Below are positions 41,332 through 48,737 of a DNA stretch of 64,000 bases, piece by piece. Made by a program: the position numbers and the translations under genes. Source of the stretch: Dokdonia sp. Dokd-P16 (GTDB lineage Bacteria; Bacteroidota; Bacteroidia; Flavobacteriales; Flavobacteriaceae); assembly GCF_003095655.1 (NCBI RefSeq), contig NZ_CP029151.1:2417001-2481000 (forward strand). Reading direction: 5' to 3'. The notes beneath the pieces are model-generated. The model was not told the DNA's origin. It saw nothing but the letters and a program-made list of their open reading frames with translations, and searched no databases. Position 1 is the first letter of the stretch, and the number at the start of each line of letters is the position of its first letter.

Positions 41332-42786
41332 ATGAAAACACTTACCACATTCATAACGCTACTCCTCTTAACTATAGGAGTACAAGCTCAAGAAATAACA
41401 ATTTCAGGAAACGTATCAAATGATAGCGAACCTCTTCCAGGAGCTAATGTTCTTATAAAAAACAGTAAGATAGGCGTTGTGTCCGACTTTGATGGAAACT
41501 ACGAGATTAAAGCTGCTGCTACAGATACATTAGTCTTTACCTACGTTGGCTATAATTCAAAAGAGGTTCCTGTGAATTCTCAGACTACTATAAATGTCAT
41601 TTTAGAATACAGTAGTGAGCTAGATGAAGTAGTGGTTACAGCTATGGGTGTAAGAAGGGAGAAGAAAGTTTTAGGATATGCTGTTTCTACCGTTTCTTCA
41701 AAACTCGAAGGGAAAGTTGCTGGAATACATATTACAGATGGAAAACCTTCACCTGGAATTTCTCAGAATGATCCTGCGTATGGCCAACTAACAGCGGGTG
41801 AACTAAATGACGTAGAGAAATACGCTGAGTTTGTAAAAATTTACAACTCTGGTGAAGCAAAGGAAATCGCAAAGAAATGGGAATTTAATCACAAAGGTAG
41901 AACTGATATTCAAGTAACGGATATCAGCGGACTGCCAGTAGCAAACGTAGGTGTTGCTATTTATAAAAATAATAACCTCTTGATGAAAGGATTAACAGAT
42001 GCATCAGGAATGAGTATGCTATTTAAAGGGAAGAATAATCCAACAGATACTTATTTAGTGCAACTATATTATAGTGGAAATATAGAAGGAAAGAAAATCT
42101 CTAGAAATCAGAAACAAGTCTCTTTTGTAATTAATGAACATCAAGCCAGTAATGCGATCGACATATTATTTGCAGTAGATGCTACAGGTTCCATGGGTGA
42201 TGAGATTGCATATCTTAAGTCAGAACTCAAAAATATAATGAGCAGGATAGACGCAAGTGTTGAGCAAAAGAGAGTAGCGCTTACGGTGTACAGAGACCAT
42301 GGTGATGATTATGTAACCCGTGCAATAGATTTTAGTAGCGATGTAAATGAAGTAAAAGACTTCCTTTCGGCGCAGCATGCAGCTGGTGGTGGAGATTATG
42401 AAGAAGCGGTTGAGGAGGCGCTTAAGGTATCATTATCACAATCATGGAACAAAAAGGCAAAAGCGAGAATACTCTTTTTAATGCTAGATGCTCCGCCTCA
42501 TTTTAATCAAGAAAATGTTGCCATGATTAAAAGCCAAATTGCAAAAGCAAGAGAGCAGGGTATAAAAATTATTCCAGTAGTTGCCAGTGGAGCAAATAAG
42601 GAAGTAGAGTTTTTAATGAGATCCTTTAGTGTGTCAACTAGTGGAACATTTGTGTTCTTAACTGACGATAGTGGTATAGGAAATGATCACATAGAAGCCA
42701 CTACTGAAAGTTACAAAGTAGAAAAGCTTAATGATTTAATGGTACGATTGATAGAGCAGTATGCAGGTGTGCAAACTGCTGTTTAA
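41332..42786 (+). CDS. Exported VWA-domain protein with SusC-like N-terminus
   Basis: The 484-residue protein has a signal peptide cut after VQAQ. A CarboxypepD_reg-like beta domain follows (ITISGNVSNDSEPLPGANVLIKN...GVVSDFDGNYEIKA), then a SusC-type TonB-plug start (ELDEVVVTAMGVRREKKVLGYAVSTV), cut short to KLEGKVAGIHI, and a second Ig-like domain (residues ~190-270). A VWA domain closes it, with MIDAS-like DATGSMGDE. The plug is far too short to work and there is no barrel, so this is not a receptor. It may bind ligands at the envelope. It has its own terminator and a hexanucleotide repeat upstream. Confidence 0.75.
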   Translation: MKTLTTFITLLLLTIGVQAQEITISGNVSNDSEPLPGANVLIKNSKIGVVSDFDGNYEIKAAATDTLVFTYVGYNSKEVPVNSQTTINVILEYSSELDEVVVTAMGVRREKKVLGYAVSTVSSKLEGKVAGIHITDGKPSPGISQNDPAYGQLTAGELNDVEKYAEFVKIYNSGEAKEIAKKWEFNHKGRTDIQVTDISGLPVANVGVAIYKNNNLLMKGLTDASGMSMLFKGKNNPTDTYLVQLYYSGNIEGKKISRNQKQVSFVINEHQASNAIDILFAVDATGSMGDEIAYLKSELKNIMSRIDASVEQKRVALTVYRDHGDDYVTRAIDFSSDVNEVKDFLSAQHAAGGGDYEEAVEEALKVSLSQSWNKKAKARILFLMLDAPPHFNQENVAMIKSQIAKAREQGIKIIPVVASGANKEVEFLMRSFSVSTSGTFVFLTDDSGIGNDHIEATTESYKVEKLNDLMVRLIEQYAGVQTAV

Positions 42787-42811
42787 GAGTAGTGTTTTTT
42801 TTGTGGATGAT

Positions 42812-42848
42812 TAATAGCGCACTGTGTGAAGCAGTGCGCTATTTCTTT
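42812..42848. terminator. Bidirectional terminator between the VWA and VF530 genes
   Basis: TAGCGCACTG (42815-42824) pairs with CAGTGCGCTA (42832-42841); A-rich before and T-rich after. It touches the 3' end of the minus-strand VF530 gene. Confidence 0.85.
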
Positions 42849-43068
42849 ATATAGACTGCAAGTATAAGTACTCTACTTTCTCTCGTGCCCATGGAGTTCT
42901 TCTCAGAAACTTTAAGCTAGACTTGATGGAAGGATCTTTCTTAAAACAATTAATATCTACCTGCAAACTCATTTCTTTCCAGCCATATTTTTCAACTAGA
43001 AATTCAAGTATATCTGCAAGCTTTACACCGTGCAGCGGATTGTTAGGTTGTGCTTTTTTCTCTTCCAT
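42847..43068 (-). CDS. VF530 family DNA-binding-like protein
   Basis: The 73-residue protein has the VF530 signature [24 protein letters not shown]...[29 protein letters not shown]. It is a small alpha-helical domain similar to SAP-like DNA-binding folds. Function unknown. I start at the ATG at 43068; three more codons upstream are open. It lies 21 nt after the methyltransferase gene on the same strand. Confidence 0.88.
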   Translation of the reverse strand: MEEKKAQPNNPLHGVKLADILEFLVEKYGWKEMSLQVDINCFKKDPSIKSSLKFLRRTPWAREKVEYLYLQSI

Positions 43069-43089
43069 AGGCAGCAAAGATAAAAGAAA

Positions 43090-44700
43090 CTATTGTCTAA
43101 AGAGATTTACCGTTACCGTAGCGGCTTCTGTGTTTGGAAACTTAGCACTTAAGGTTTCATCTCTCTTCATTCCAATAGCGGCAAGGGTATCATGAAAGAC
43201 TGGCACTTCTACAATATATTGATCAGAATATCCGTGTGTAGCATCATATGCCGTAACTGCTGTGCGTCCTATATTACGAGCGGCTACTGCTGGAGGAATA
43301 CTGTGTAGTTCTATAAGTAATAACCCATGTTTCCCTACGTAAGGTGACCACTTACTAAAGTGAGCGGCAAGAGATGCTTCCACAACATTGTTAGATAGTC
43401 GTTTTCCTTCATATGAAAATGCTCCCGTTGAGGTGCTTGCATGCTCTAGCTTTTTCTCAGGGGCTTTCCAAACACGATTGTGGTCTAAGAAGGAGCGTAC
43501 ATTTAATAAATCGCCCAGCGTGATATTATACTCCTCTTGTAAATCTGACGCTAGTCTTTCTGGATCGCCTATATCTCCCCACATTACTTTTGCCCAGATT
43601 TCAGATTGTATTACATTTTGCTTAGTAATGTCTATGGCGGCTTGGTTGTAGTCTGCTCCTACTAGAATGAGTGGGTATTCATCTAGATGTTTACCACGTA
43701 ATGTATGACGCTCGATGAGGTTGTAAAGGTGAATTAAAAACGCACCATTACCACAGCCCATATCGAGAATACCCTTAGGTTGTTCATCTAGAGGTTTATT
43801 AAAAATATCTAAGATGATGGTATCAACCACTTTAAAATAAGTAGCATGTGCACCACCACTTCCCCAGACGTTCATAGCTCTATCTACATGGCCTTCTTGA
43901 TCACCATTATCATGATTTTTTGCACTAAGTGCATCGCCAAAAATAAGATTGTCAAGTTTGCGCAATGTTGGTATATACGATACAGTCACTCCATAAGAGC
44001 TTGCTCTCTTTGCAAAGAATAGTCCTTTGTCTGTAAATTGATACGTCTGTCCTTTTTTTGTAAAAAGCTCAAAATACGATAGGATGTCTAGAAGCTTTTT
44101 AAAATTCTCGCCATCTGCATGAAACTCCTCTGGCTTAAAGCTGGCTTGCATAAAGTATTTATGAAAGGCACCATTCATTGATAGGTGTACTAGCGTAGGG
44201 CCTAGAATATTTCCTTCTATATGCGCAAGTATTTGTTCTTGCACTTCGCGCTCCTTCGTAGTGGAAGATAAGGTAAGACCATAGGCTTCTTTGTATTTCT
44301 CAAAAATATCTTGGAGTTTTTTAAATGGAGCAGCCTCAAATTTTCTAAAATGATAATTCTCAGAAAGCTGTTGTAATGCTGTCACATCCTCATAAAGAGG
44401 AAATAGTGCAAATGCAATAGGCGATAATTCGTTTACCTTATAAACCACTTCGTTATCCTCATTATTCACAGTTTGCTCAATCCATCCCTGTGATGCAAGT
44501 ACACGTAATGCTACGTTCAAGTAGCCTTCGTTTACGGTAAATGTGTTACTCAATGCAGTTAGGTTCACTTCTTTTTCTTGTAAAATAAAATCGGTTACTC
44601 CATTTTTATATAGTGAAAACGCAGATGGCGCTGTCACAATACCGTCTAGATGTCTAAAAAGGCGTTCTCTATAAGTGGTTTGTAGTGTTTTTGACACCAT
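43090..44700 (-). CDS. Class I SAM-dependent methyltransferase, large two-domain form
   Basis: The 536-residue protein has a long N-terminal part with winged-helix-like patterns (ALSNTFTVNEGYLNVALRVLASQGWIEQT). A Rossmann methyltransferase domain follows, with motif I LDMGCGNGAFLIHL, then VGADYNQAAIDITKQNV and MWGDIGDPERL. The winged-helix plus methyltransferase order resembles O-methyltransferases and AprA-type polyketide methyltransferases, with length unusual for a lone enzyme. No biosynthetic cluster is nearby. Substrate unknown. It diverges from pabB. Confidence 0.75.
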   Translation of the reverse strand: MVSKTLQTTYRERLFRHLDGIVTAPSAFSLYKNGVTDFILQEKEVNLTALSNTFTVNEGYLNVALRVLASQGWIEQTVNNEDNEVVYKVNELSPIAFALFPLYEDVTALQQLSENYHFRKFEAAPFKKLQDIFEKYKEAYGLTLSSTTKEREVQEQILAHIEGNILGPTLVHLSMNGAFHKYFMQASFKPEEFHADGENFKKLLDILSYFELFTKKGQTYQFTDKGLFFAKRASSYGVTVSYIPTLRKLDNLIFGDALSAKNHDNGDQEGHVDRAMNVWGSGGAHATYFKVVDTIILDIFNKPLDEQPKGILDMGCGNGAFLIHLYNLIERHTLRGKHLDEYPLILVGADYNQAAIDITKQNVIQSEIWAKVMWGDIGDPERLASDLQEEYNITLGDLLNVRSFLDHNRVWKAPEKKLEHASTSTGAFSYEGKRLSNNVVEASLAAHFSKWSPYVGKHGLLLIELHSIPPAVAARNIGRTAVTAYDATHGYSDQYIVEVPVFHDTLAAIGMKRDETLSAKFPNTEAATVTVNLFRQ

Positions 44701-44827
44701 AATATCAGTATGTTAGTCGTTAGATTTTTATAAGTCTACTTAGTCGGTAGGATTATGTGCAAATTACTTAATAATTGTTTTTTAACATCAATTTAATTGC
44801 GACAGATTCTTATGTATTTTTACAGTA

Positions 44828-46129
44828 ATGAATCGTACTTCAAAAATTATTTCTATTAGTAATATAACAGTGCTTAAAGAGCAATTGTTATCGTGGTCTC
44901 AACAATTTGAAGAGGTCGTTTGGCTTGATAGTAATAGCTATGAACGTCAGAATTATCCCGAGTATGAAGCAATTCTTGCAGTAGATGCTTTTACAAGTTT
45001 AAAGACTGATTATCAAGGTGCTTTTGATCAGCTGGAGGAGTATCAAAGTACGATAAAGGATTGGATATTTGGCTATTTAAGTTATGACCTTAAGAATGAC
45101 ACAGAACGCTTAACCTCAAAAAATGATGATAAGCTAGATTTTGCAGACCTTCATTTTTTTCAACCTAAAAAGTTATTCTTACTTAAAGGAAACACACTCG
45201 AGATATTATATCTAGGGATGGTAGATGATGAGATAGATGAAGATTTTGAGGAAATAACCGCCACCAAACCTCCTGAAACCAAATCCCAAGCGCAGCCATT
45301 ATCTATAAAACTTAAGATACACAAAGAGGCATACAAGGAAAAAGTGCGCAGCATGTTAGAACATATTTATAGGGGAGATATTTATGAGGCAAACTTATGT
45401 CAAGAGTTTTATGCAGCGGGAACTATTAATCCACTAGCTATTTATAAACGCCTTACTGCGATTAGTTCGCCACCATTTGGCACTTATCTCAAGCTTGAGG
45501 ATCAGTTTTTACTTTCGGCTTCTCCAGAGCGATATATTAAGAAAATAGGGAGTAAGATTGTTACACAGCCCATAAAAGGAACTGCAAAACGAGGAGTGGA
45601 TGAAAAGGAGGATACCGCTTTCGCGAAAGCGTTACAAGAAAACTCAAAAGAGCGCTCCGAAAATATCATGATTGTAGATTTGGTAAGAAATGACCTATCA
45701 AAAACTGCCCAAAAAGGATCTGTAATTGTAGAAGAGCTATGCGAAGTTTATCCTTTTAAGCAAGTGCACCAAATGATCTCTACGGTAACCTCGACGCTTA
45801 GTCTTGGTATTTCTCCGGTAGATGCGATTAGAAGTACCTTTCCAATGGGAAGTATGACCGGAGCACCAAAGTTGCGAGCGATGCAAATTATTGAGTCACT
45901 AGAAGAGTCAAAACGTGGCTTGTATAGTGGTGCTGTAGGTTATTTTACGCCAGATGGAGATTTTGATTTTAATGTAGTCATACGTAGTATTCTATACAAT
46001 GCAGAAAATGAATATATCTCATACTCCGTAGGTGGAGCTATCACCGCAGGATCAGATCCAGATAGTGAGTATGAAGAATGCTTGCTTAAAGCAAAAGCGA
46101 TGCGTGCAGTTTTAGAAGGAGATTTGTAA
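44828..46129 (+). CDS. pabB: Aminodeoxychorismate synthase component I (chorismate-binding)
   Basis: The 433-residue protein belongs to the anthranilate/aminodeoxychorismate synthase family: YEANLCQEFYA, LSASPERYI, PIKGTAKRG, ENIMIVDLVRNDLSK, FPMGSMTGAPKLRAM and GYFTPDGDFDFNVVIRS, the full chorismate-binding set. No trp genes are near, so PabB (folate route) is favoured over TrpE. An in-frame palindrome (45616-45631) encodes AFAKA between the PIKGT motif and the ENIMIVD motif, in a loop that is normally variable. Confidence 0.82.
   Translation: MNRTSKIISISNITVLKEQLLSWSQQFEEVVWLDSNSYERQNYPEYEAILAVDAFTSLKTDYQGAFDQLEEYQSTIKDWIFGYLSYDLKNDTERLTSKNDDKLDFADLHFFQPKKLFLLKGNTLEILYLGMVDDEIDEDFEEITATKPPETKSQAQPLSIKLKIHKEAYKEKVRSMLEHIYRGDIYEANLCQEFYAAGTINPLAIYKRLTAISSPPFGTYLKLEDQFLLSASPERYIKKIGSKIVTQPIKGTAKRGVDEKEDTAFAKALQENSKERSENIMIVDLVRNDLSKTAQKGSVIVEELCEVYPFKQVHQMISTVTSTLSLGISPVDAIRSTFPMGSMTGAPKLRAMQIIESLEESKRGLYSGAVGYFTPDGDFDFNVVIRSILYNAENEYISYSVGGAITAGSDPDSEYEECLLKAKAMRAVLEGDL
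45616..45631. repeat. Palindrome copy 13, inside pabB
   Basis: CGCTTTCGCGAAAGCG read in frame as A-F-A-K-A (codons GCT TTC GCG AAA GCG). Confidence 0.97.
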
Positions 46130-46149
46130 ATTAGTGCTTTAAACGACTT

Positions 46150-46566
46150 ATGGCAAATACATTAGAAAATATAAAACTCAAAGAAGAAAGCATATCCATT
46201 AACGATAAGCACATGGATAAATTATTGCTCTTTAGCAATCTATCTACTTCGCTGTTTCTTTTATTATATACTTACAAAAGCTTCAATATTACTGATGTTG
46301 ATATGCTCACTATTATCACAGGATTGTTAGGTGGCCTACTTTTAGTGCTTAGTCTTTTAAGTATTTTTCGCAATTCATGGCAGAAAGAGATTGACCTTTC
46401 AGAGATTGACTATGTTCAAGATAAAACAGCTTTTACGGGACATAGATCTCTGATTTTAAGATTGAAGAATAAGAAAATAAAGAACTTGTACTTAGAGCCT
46501 GCTGATATCCCAGAAATGCTCAGACAATTAACACAACATAATATTCCAATTAATGCTAAGGGATAA
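46150..46566 (+). CDS. Small protein with two membrane helices
   Basis: The 138-residue protein has two hydrophobic segments (LLLFSNLSTSLFLLLYTY and MLTIITGLLGGLLLVLSLLSIF, residues ~27-75) and a C-terminal cytoplasmic part (IDLSEIDYVQDKTAFTGHRSLILRLKNKKIKNLYLEP) that has the look of a PH-like or bPH domain. No family is assigned. It starts 20 nt after pabB, so it is probably co-transcribed. Confidence 0.6.
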   Translation: MANTLENIKLKEESISINDKHMDKLLLFSNLSTSLFLLLYTYKSFNITDVDMLTIITGLLGGLLLVLSLLSIFRNSWQKEIDLSEIDYVQDKTAFTGHRSLILRLKNKKIKNLYLEPADIPEMLRQLTQHNIPINAKG

Positions 46567-46632
46567 TTAAGTAACTAATTACCTTTGCATAATAGCGTGT
46601 TATTATAATAATGAAGAATATGATAAGCAATC

Positions 46633-46648
46633 CGTTTTCGCGAAAGCG
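46633..46648. repeat. Palindrome copy 14
   Basis: CGTTTTCGCGAAAGCG, one base off perfect in the left arm, in the ettA leader. A TACCTTTG -7-like box lies upstream at 46580-46587. Confidence 0.9.
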
Positions 46649-46685
46649 TAATCATATTCAAAAACAACTAGCCTAAAGCCAAATT

Positions 46686-48380
46686 ATGAGCGACGATAAA
46701 AAAATAATATTTACAATGTCTGGGGTTACAAAAACCTTTCCAGGCGCACAAACACCAGTACTTAAGAAAATCTATTTAAGCTTTTTTTACGGAGCAAAAA
46801 TTGGAATCTTAGGTCTTAACGGTTCTGGTAAATCTACCTTGATGAAAATCATCGCAGGATTAGATACTAATTTTCAAGGAGACGTAACTTCAGACAAAGA
46901 ATTTTCTGTAGGATACCTTGAGCAAGAGCCTCAACTTGATCCAGAAAAAACTGTACTTGAGATTGTAAAAGAAGGAGCTGCCGAAACGGTTGCTATTCTT
47001 GATGAGTACAATAAGATTAACGACTCTTTTGGACTAGAAGAAGTATACTCTGACGCCGATAAGATGGATAAACTCATGGCACGCCAGGCTGTCTTACAAG
47101 ATGAGATAGATGCACGTGGAGCATGGGAACTAGATACAAAACTTGAGATAGCAATGGATGCACTACGTACGCCTCCTGCAGATCAAAAAGTGGGTGTACT
47201 TTCTGGTGGAGAAAAACGTCGCGTTGCTTTATGTAGATTATTATTACAAGAGCCAGATGTATTATTACTAGATGAGCCTACTAACCACCTTGATGCAGAG
47301 TCTGTACACTGGTTAGAGCACCACCTAGCACAATACAAAGGAACGGTGATTGCAGTAACGCACGACCGTTATTTCCTTGATAACGTAGCAGGATGGATTC
47401 TTGAGCTAGATAGGGGAGAAGGGATTCCTTGGAAAGGAAATTATTCTTCTTGGTTAGATCAGAAGTCTAAGCGTATGGCACAAGAAAGTAAAACAGCTTC
47501 AAAACGTCAAAAAACTTTAGAGCGTGAGCTTGACTGGGTACGTCAAGGAGCAAAAGGTCGCCAGACTAAACAAAAAGCTCGTCTACAGAACTATGATAAG
47601 ATGATGAGTCAAGACCAGAAGCAAGTAGATGAGAAAGTAGAAATCTATATACCTAATGGGCCGCGTCTTGGTACAAATGTGATTGAAGCATCGGGAGTGA
47701 GTAAAGCTTTTGGTGATAAATTACTGTATGAAGACTTAAACTTCAACTTACCACAAGCTGGTATTGTAGGAGTGATAGGACCTAACGGAGCTGGTAAGAC
47801 TACTATCTTTAAAATGATCATGGGGGAGGAAGCTCCAGATAAAGGAAACTTTACGGTAGGAGAGACTGCTCAAATCGCATATGTAGATCAGAGTCACAGT
47901 AACATAGATCCAGATAAAACCATCTGGCAAAACTTCTCAGACGAGCAAGAGCTTGTAATGATGGGAGGGAAGGAAGTAAATTCTAGAGCATATTTAAGTA
48001 GATTTAACTTCTCAGGAAGTGAGCAAAATAAGAAAGTAGCAACACTATCTGGAGGTGAGCGTAACCGCTTACACCTTGCAATGACACTAAGAGAAGAAGG
48101 AAACGTACTGCTACTGGATGAGCCTACAAACGACCTTGATGTAAATACATTGAGAGCGCTAGAAGAAGGACTAGAAAACTTTGCAGGCTGTGCCGTAGTA
48201 ATTAGTCACGACCGTTGGTTCTTAGACCGTATCTGTACACACATTCTTGCTTTTGAAGGAGATAGCCAAGTGTATTTCTTTGAAGGAGGATTCTCTGAGT
48301 ATGAGGAGAATAAGAAAAAGAGATTAGGTGGAGATCTCATGCCTAAGCGTATCAAGTATAAAAAACTAGTGAGATCATAA
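46686..48380 (+). CDS. ettA: Energy-dependent translational throttle protein EttA (ABC-F)
   Basis: The 564-residue protein has two ABC ATPase domains without membrane segments: Walker A GLNGSGKST and GPNGAGKTT, signatures LSGGEKRRVAL and LSGGERNRLHLA, Walker B VLLLDEPTNHLD and VLLLDEPTNDLD, with the ABC-F interdomain linker (~250-330, rich in Lys/Arg/Gln). EttA binds the ribosomal E site and gates elongation according to ATP/ADP level. The length and start (SDDKKIIFTMSGVTK) match EttA. Confidence 0.95.
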   Translation: MSDDKKIIFTMSGVTKTFPGAQTPVLKKIYLSFFYGAKIGILGLNGSGKSTLMKIIAGLDTNFQGDVTSDKEFSVGYLEQEPQLDPEKTVLEIVKEGAAETVAILDEYNKINDSFGLEEVYSDADKMDKLMARQAVLQDEIDARGAWELDTKLEIAMDALRTPPADQKVGVLSGGEKRRVALCRLLLQEPDVLLLDEPTNHLDAESVHWLEHHLAQYKGTVIAVTHDRYFLDNVAGWILELDRGEGIPWKGNYSSWLDQKSKRMAQESKTASKRQKTLERELDWVRQGAKGRQTKQKARLQNYDKMMSQDQKQVDEKVEIYIPNGPRLGTNVIEASGVSKAFGDKLLYEDLNFNLPQAGIVGVIGPNGAGKTTIFKMIMGEEAPDKGNFTVGETAQIAYVDQSHSNIDPDKTIWQNFSDEQELVMMGGKEVNSRAYLSRFNFSGSEQNKKVATLSGGERNRLHLAMTLREEGNVLLLDEPTNDLDVNTLRALEEGLENFAGCAVVISHDRWFLDRICTHILAFEGDSQVYFFEGGFSEYEENKKKRLGGDLMPKRIKYKKLVRS

Positions 48381-48397
48381 GTACTCGCAGTTAGCAA

Positions 48398-48437
48398 CAA
48401 AAAAGCCCAATACTCGAAGGAGTATTGGGCTTTTTTA
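48398..48437 (+). terminator. Terminator of ettA
   Basis: AAAAAAGCCCAATACT (about 48399-48414) pairs with AGTATTGGGCTTTTTT (48421-48436), with a short CGAAGG loop. It is a very stable stem with T tail. Confidence 0.92.
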
Positions 48438-48464
48438 TTTTAATTAGGTAGTTATTTTAGGTTC

Positions 48465-48551
48465 TTATAGAAAGAAGAAAAATAACGCACATAATGAGAG
48501 AACAATCACTGAAACAATAAGGATAGGTTTGTTTTTTATTTCTACTTGCAT
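48465..48551 (-). CDS. Possible 28-residue membrane protein
   Basis: A short ATG-TAA frame of 29 codons: MQVEIKNKPILIV, then a run of hydrophobic residues (SVIVLSLCALFFFFL) to the stop. This is one membrane helix with charged N-terminal residues, a typical small-protein pattern. It lies alone between ettA and the M14 peptidase gene. There is no clear ribosome-binding site, which is common in Bacteroidota. Confidence 0.45.
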   Translation of the reverse strand: MQVEIKNKPILIVSVIVLSLCALFFFFL

Positions 48552-48683
48552 CTTGAAATAATGTTAGTTATAAAATATAGATGCAAAACTATATAAAAGG
48601 TTGCGTGTGAGAATATTAATTTTCTGTAAGAGTAATCTTAACTTAACGTTTCTTGTAGTGTCTTATTGTGATTTTTAACATCC

Positions 48684-48698
48684 CGCTTTCGCGAAAGC
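48684..48698. repeat. Palindrome copy 15
   Basis: CGCTTTCGCGAAAGC preceded by CC and followed by AT. It lies 40 nt after the M14 peptidase stop codon (minus strand). Confidence 0.95.
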
Positions 48699-48737
48699 AT
48701 AAAAAACACATCTCATTAATAAGAGTTACGCTAGCAA

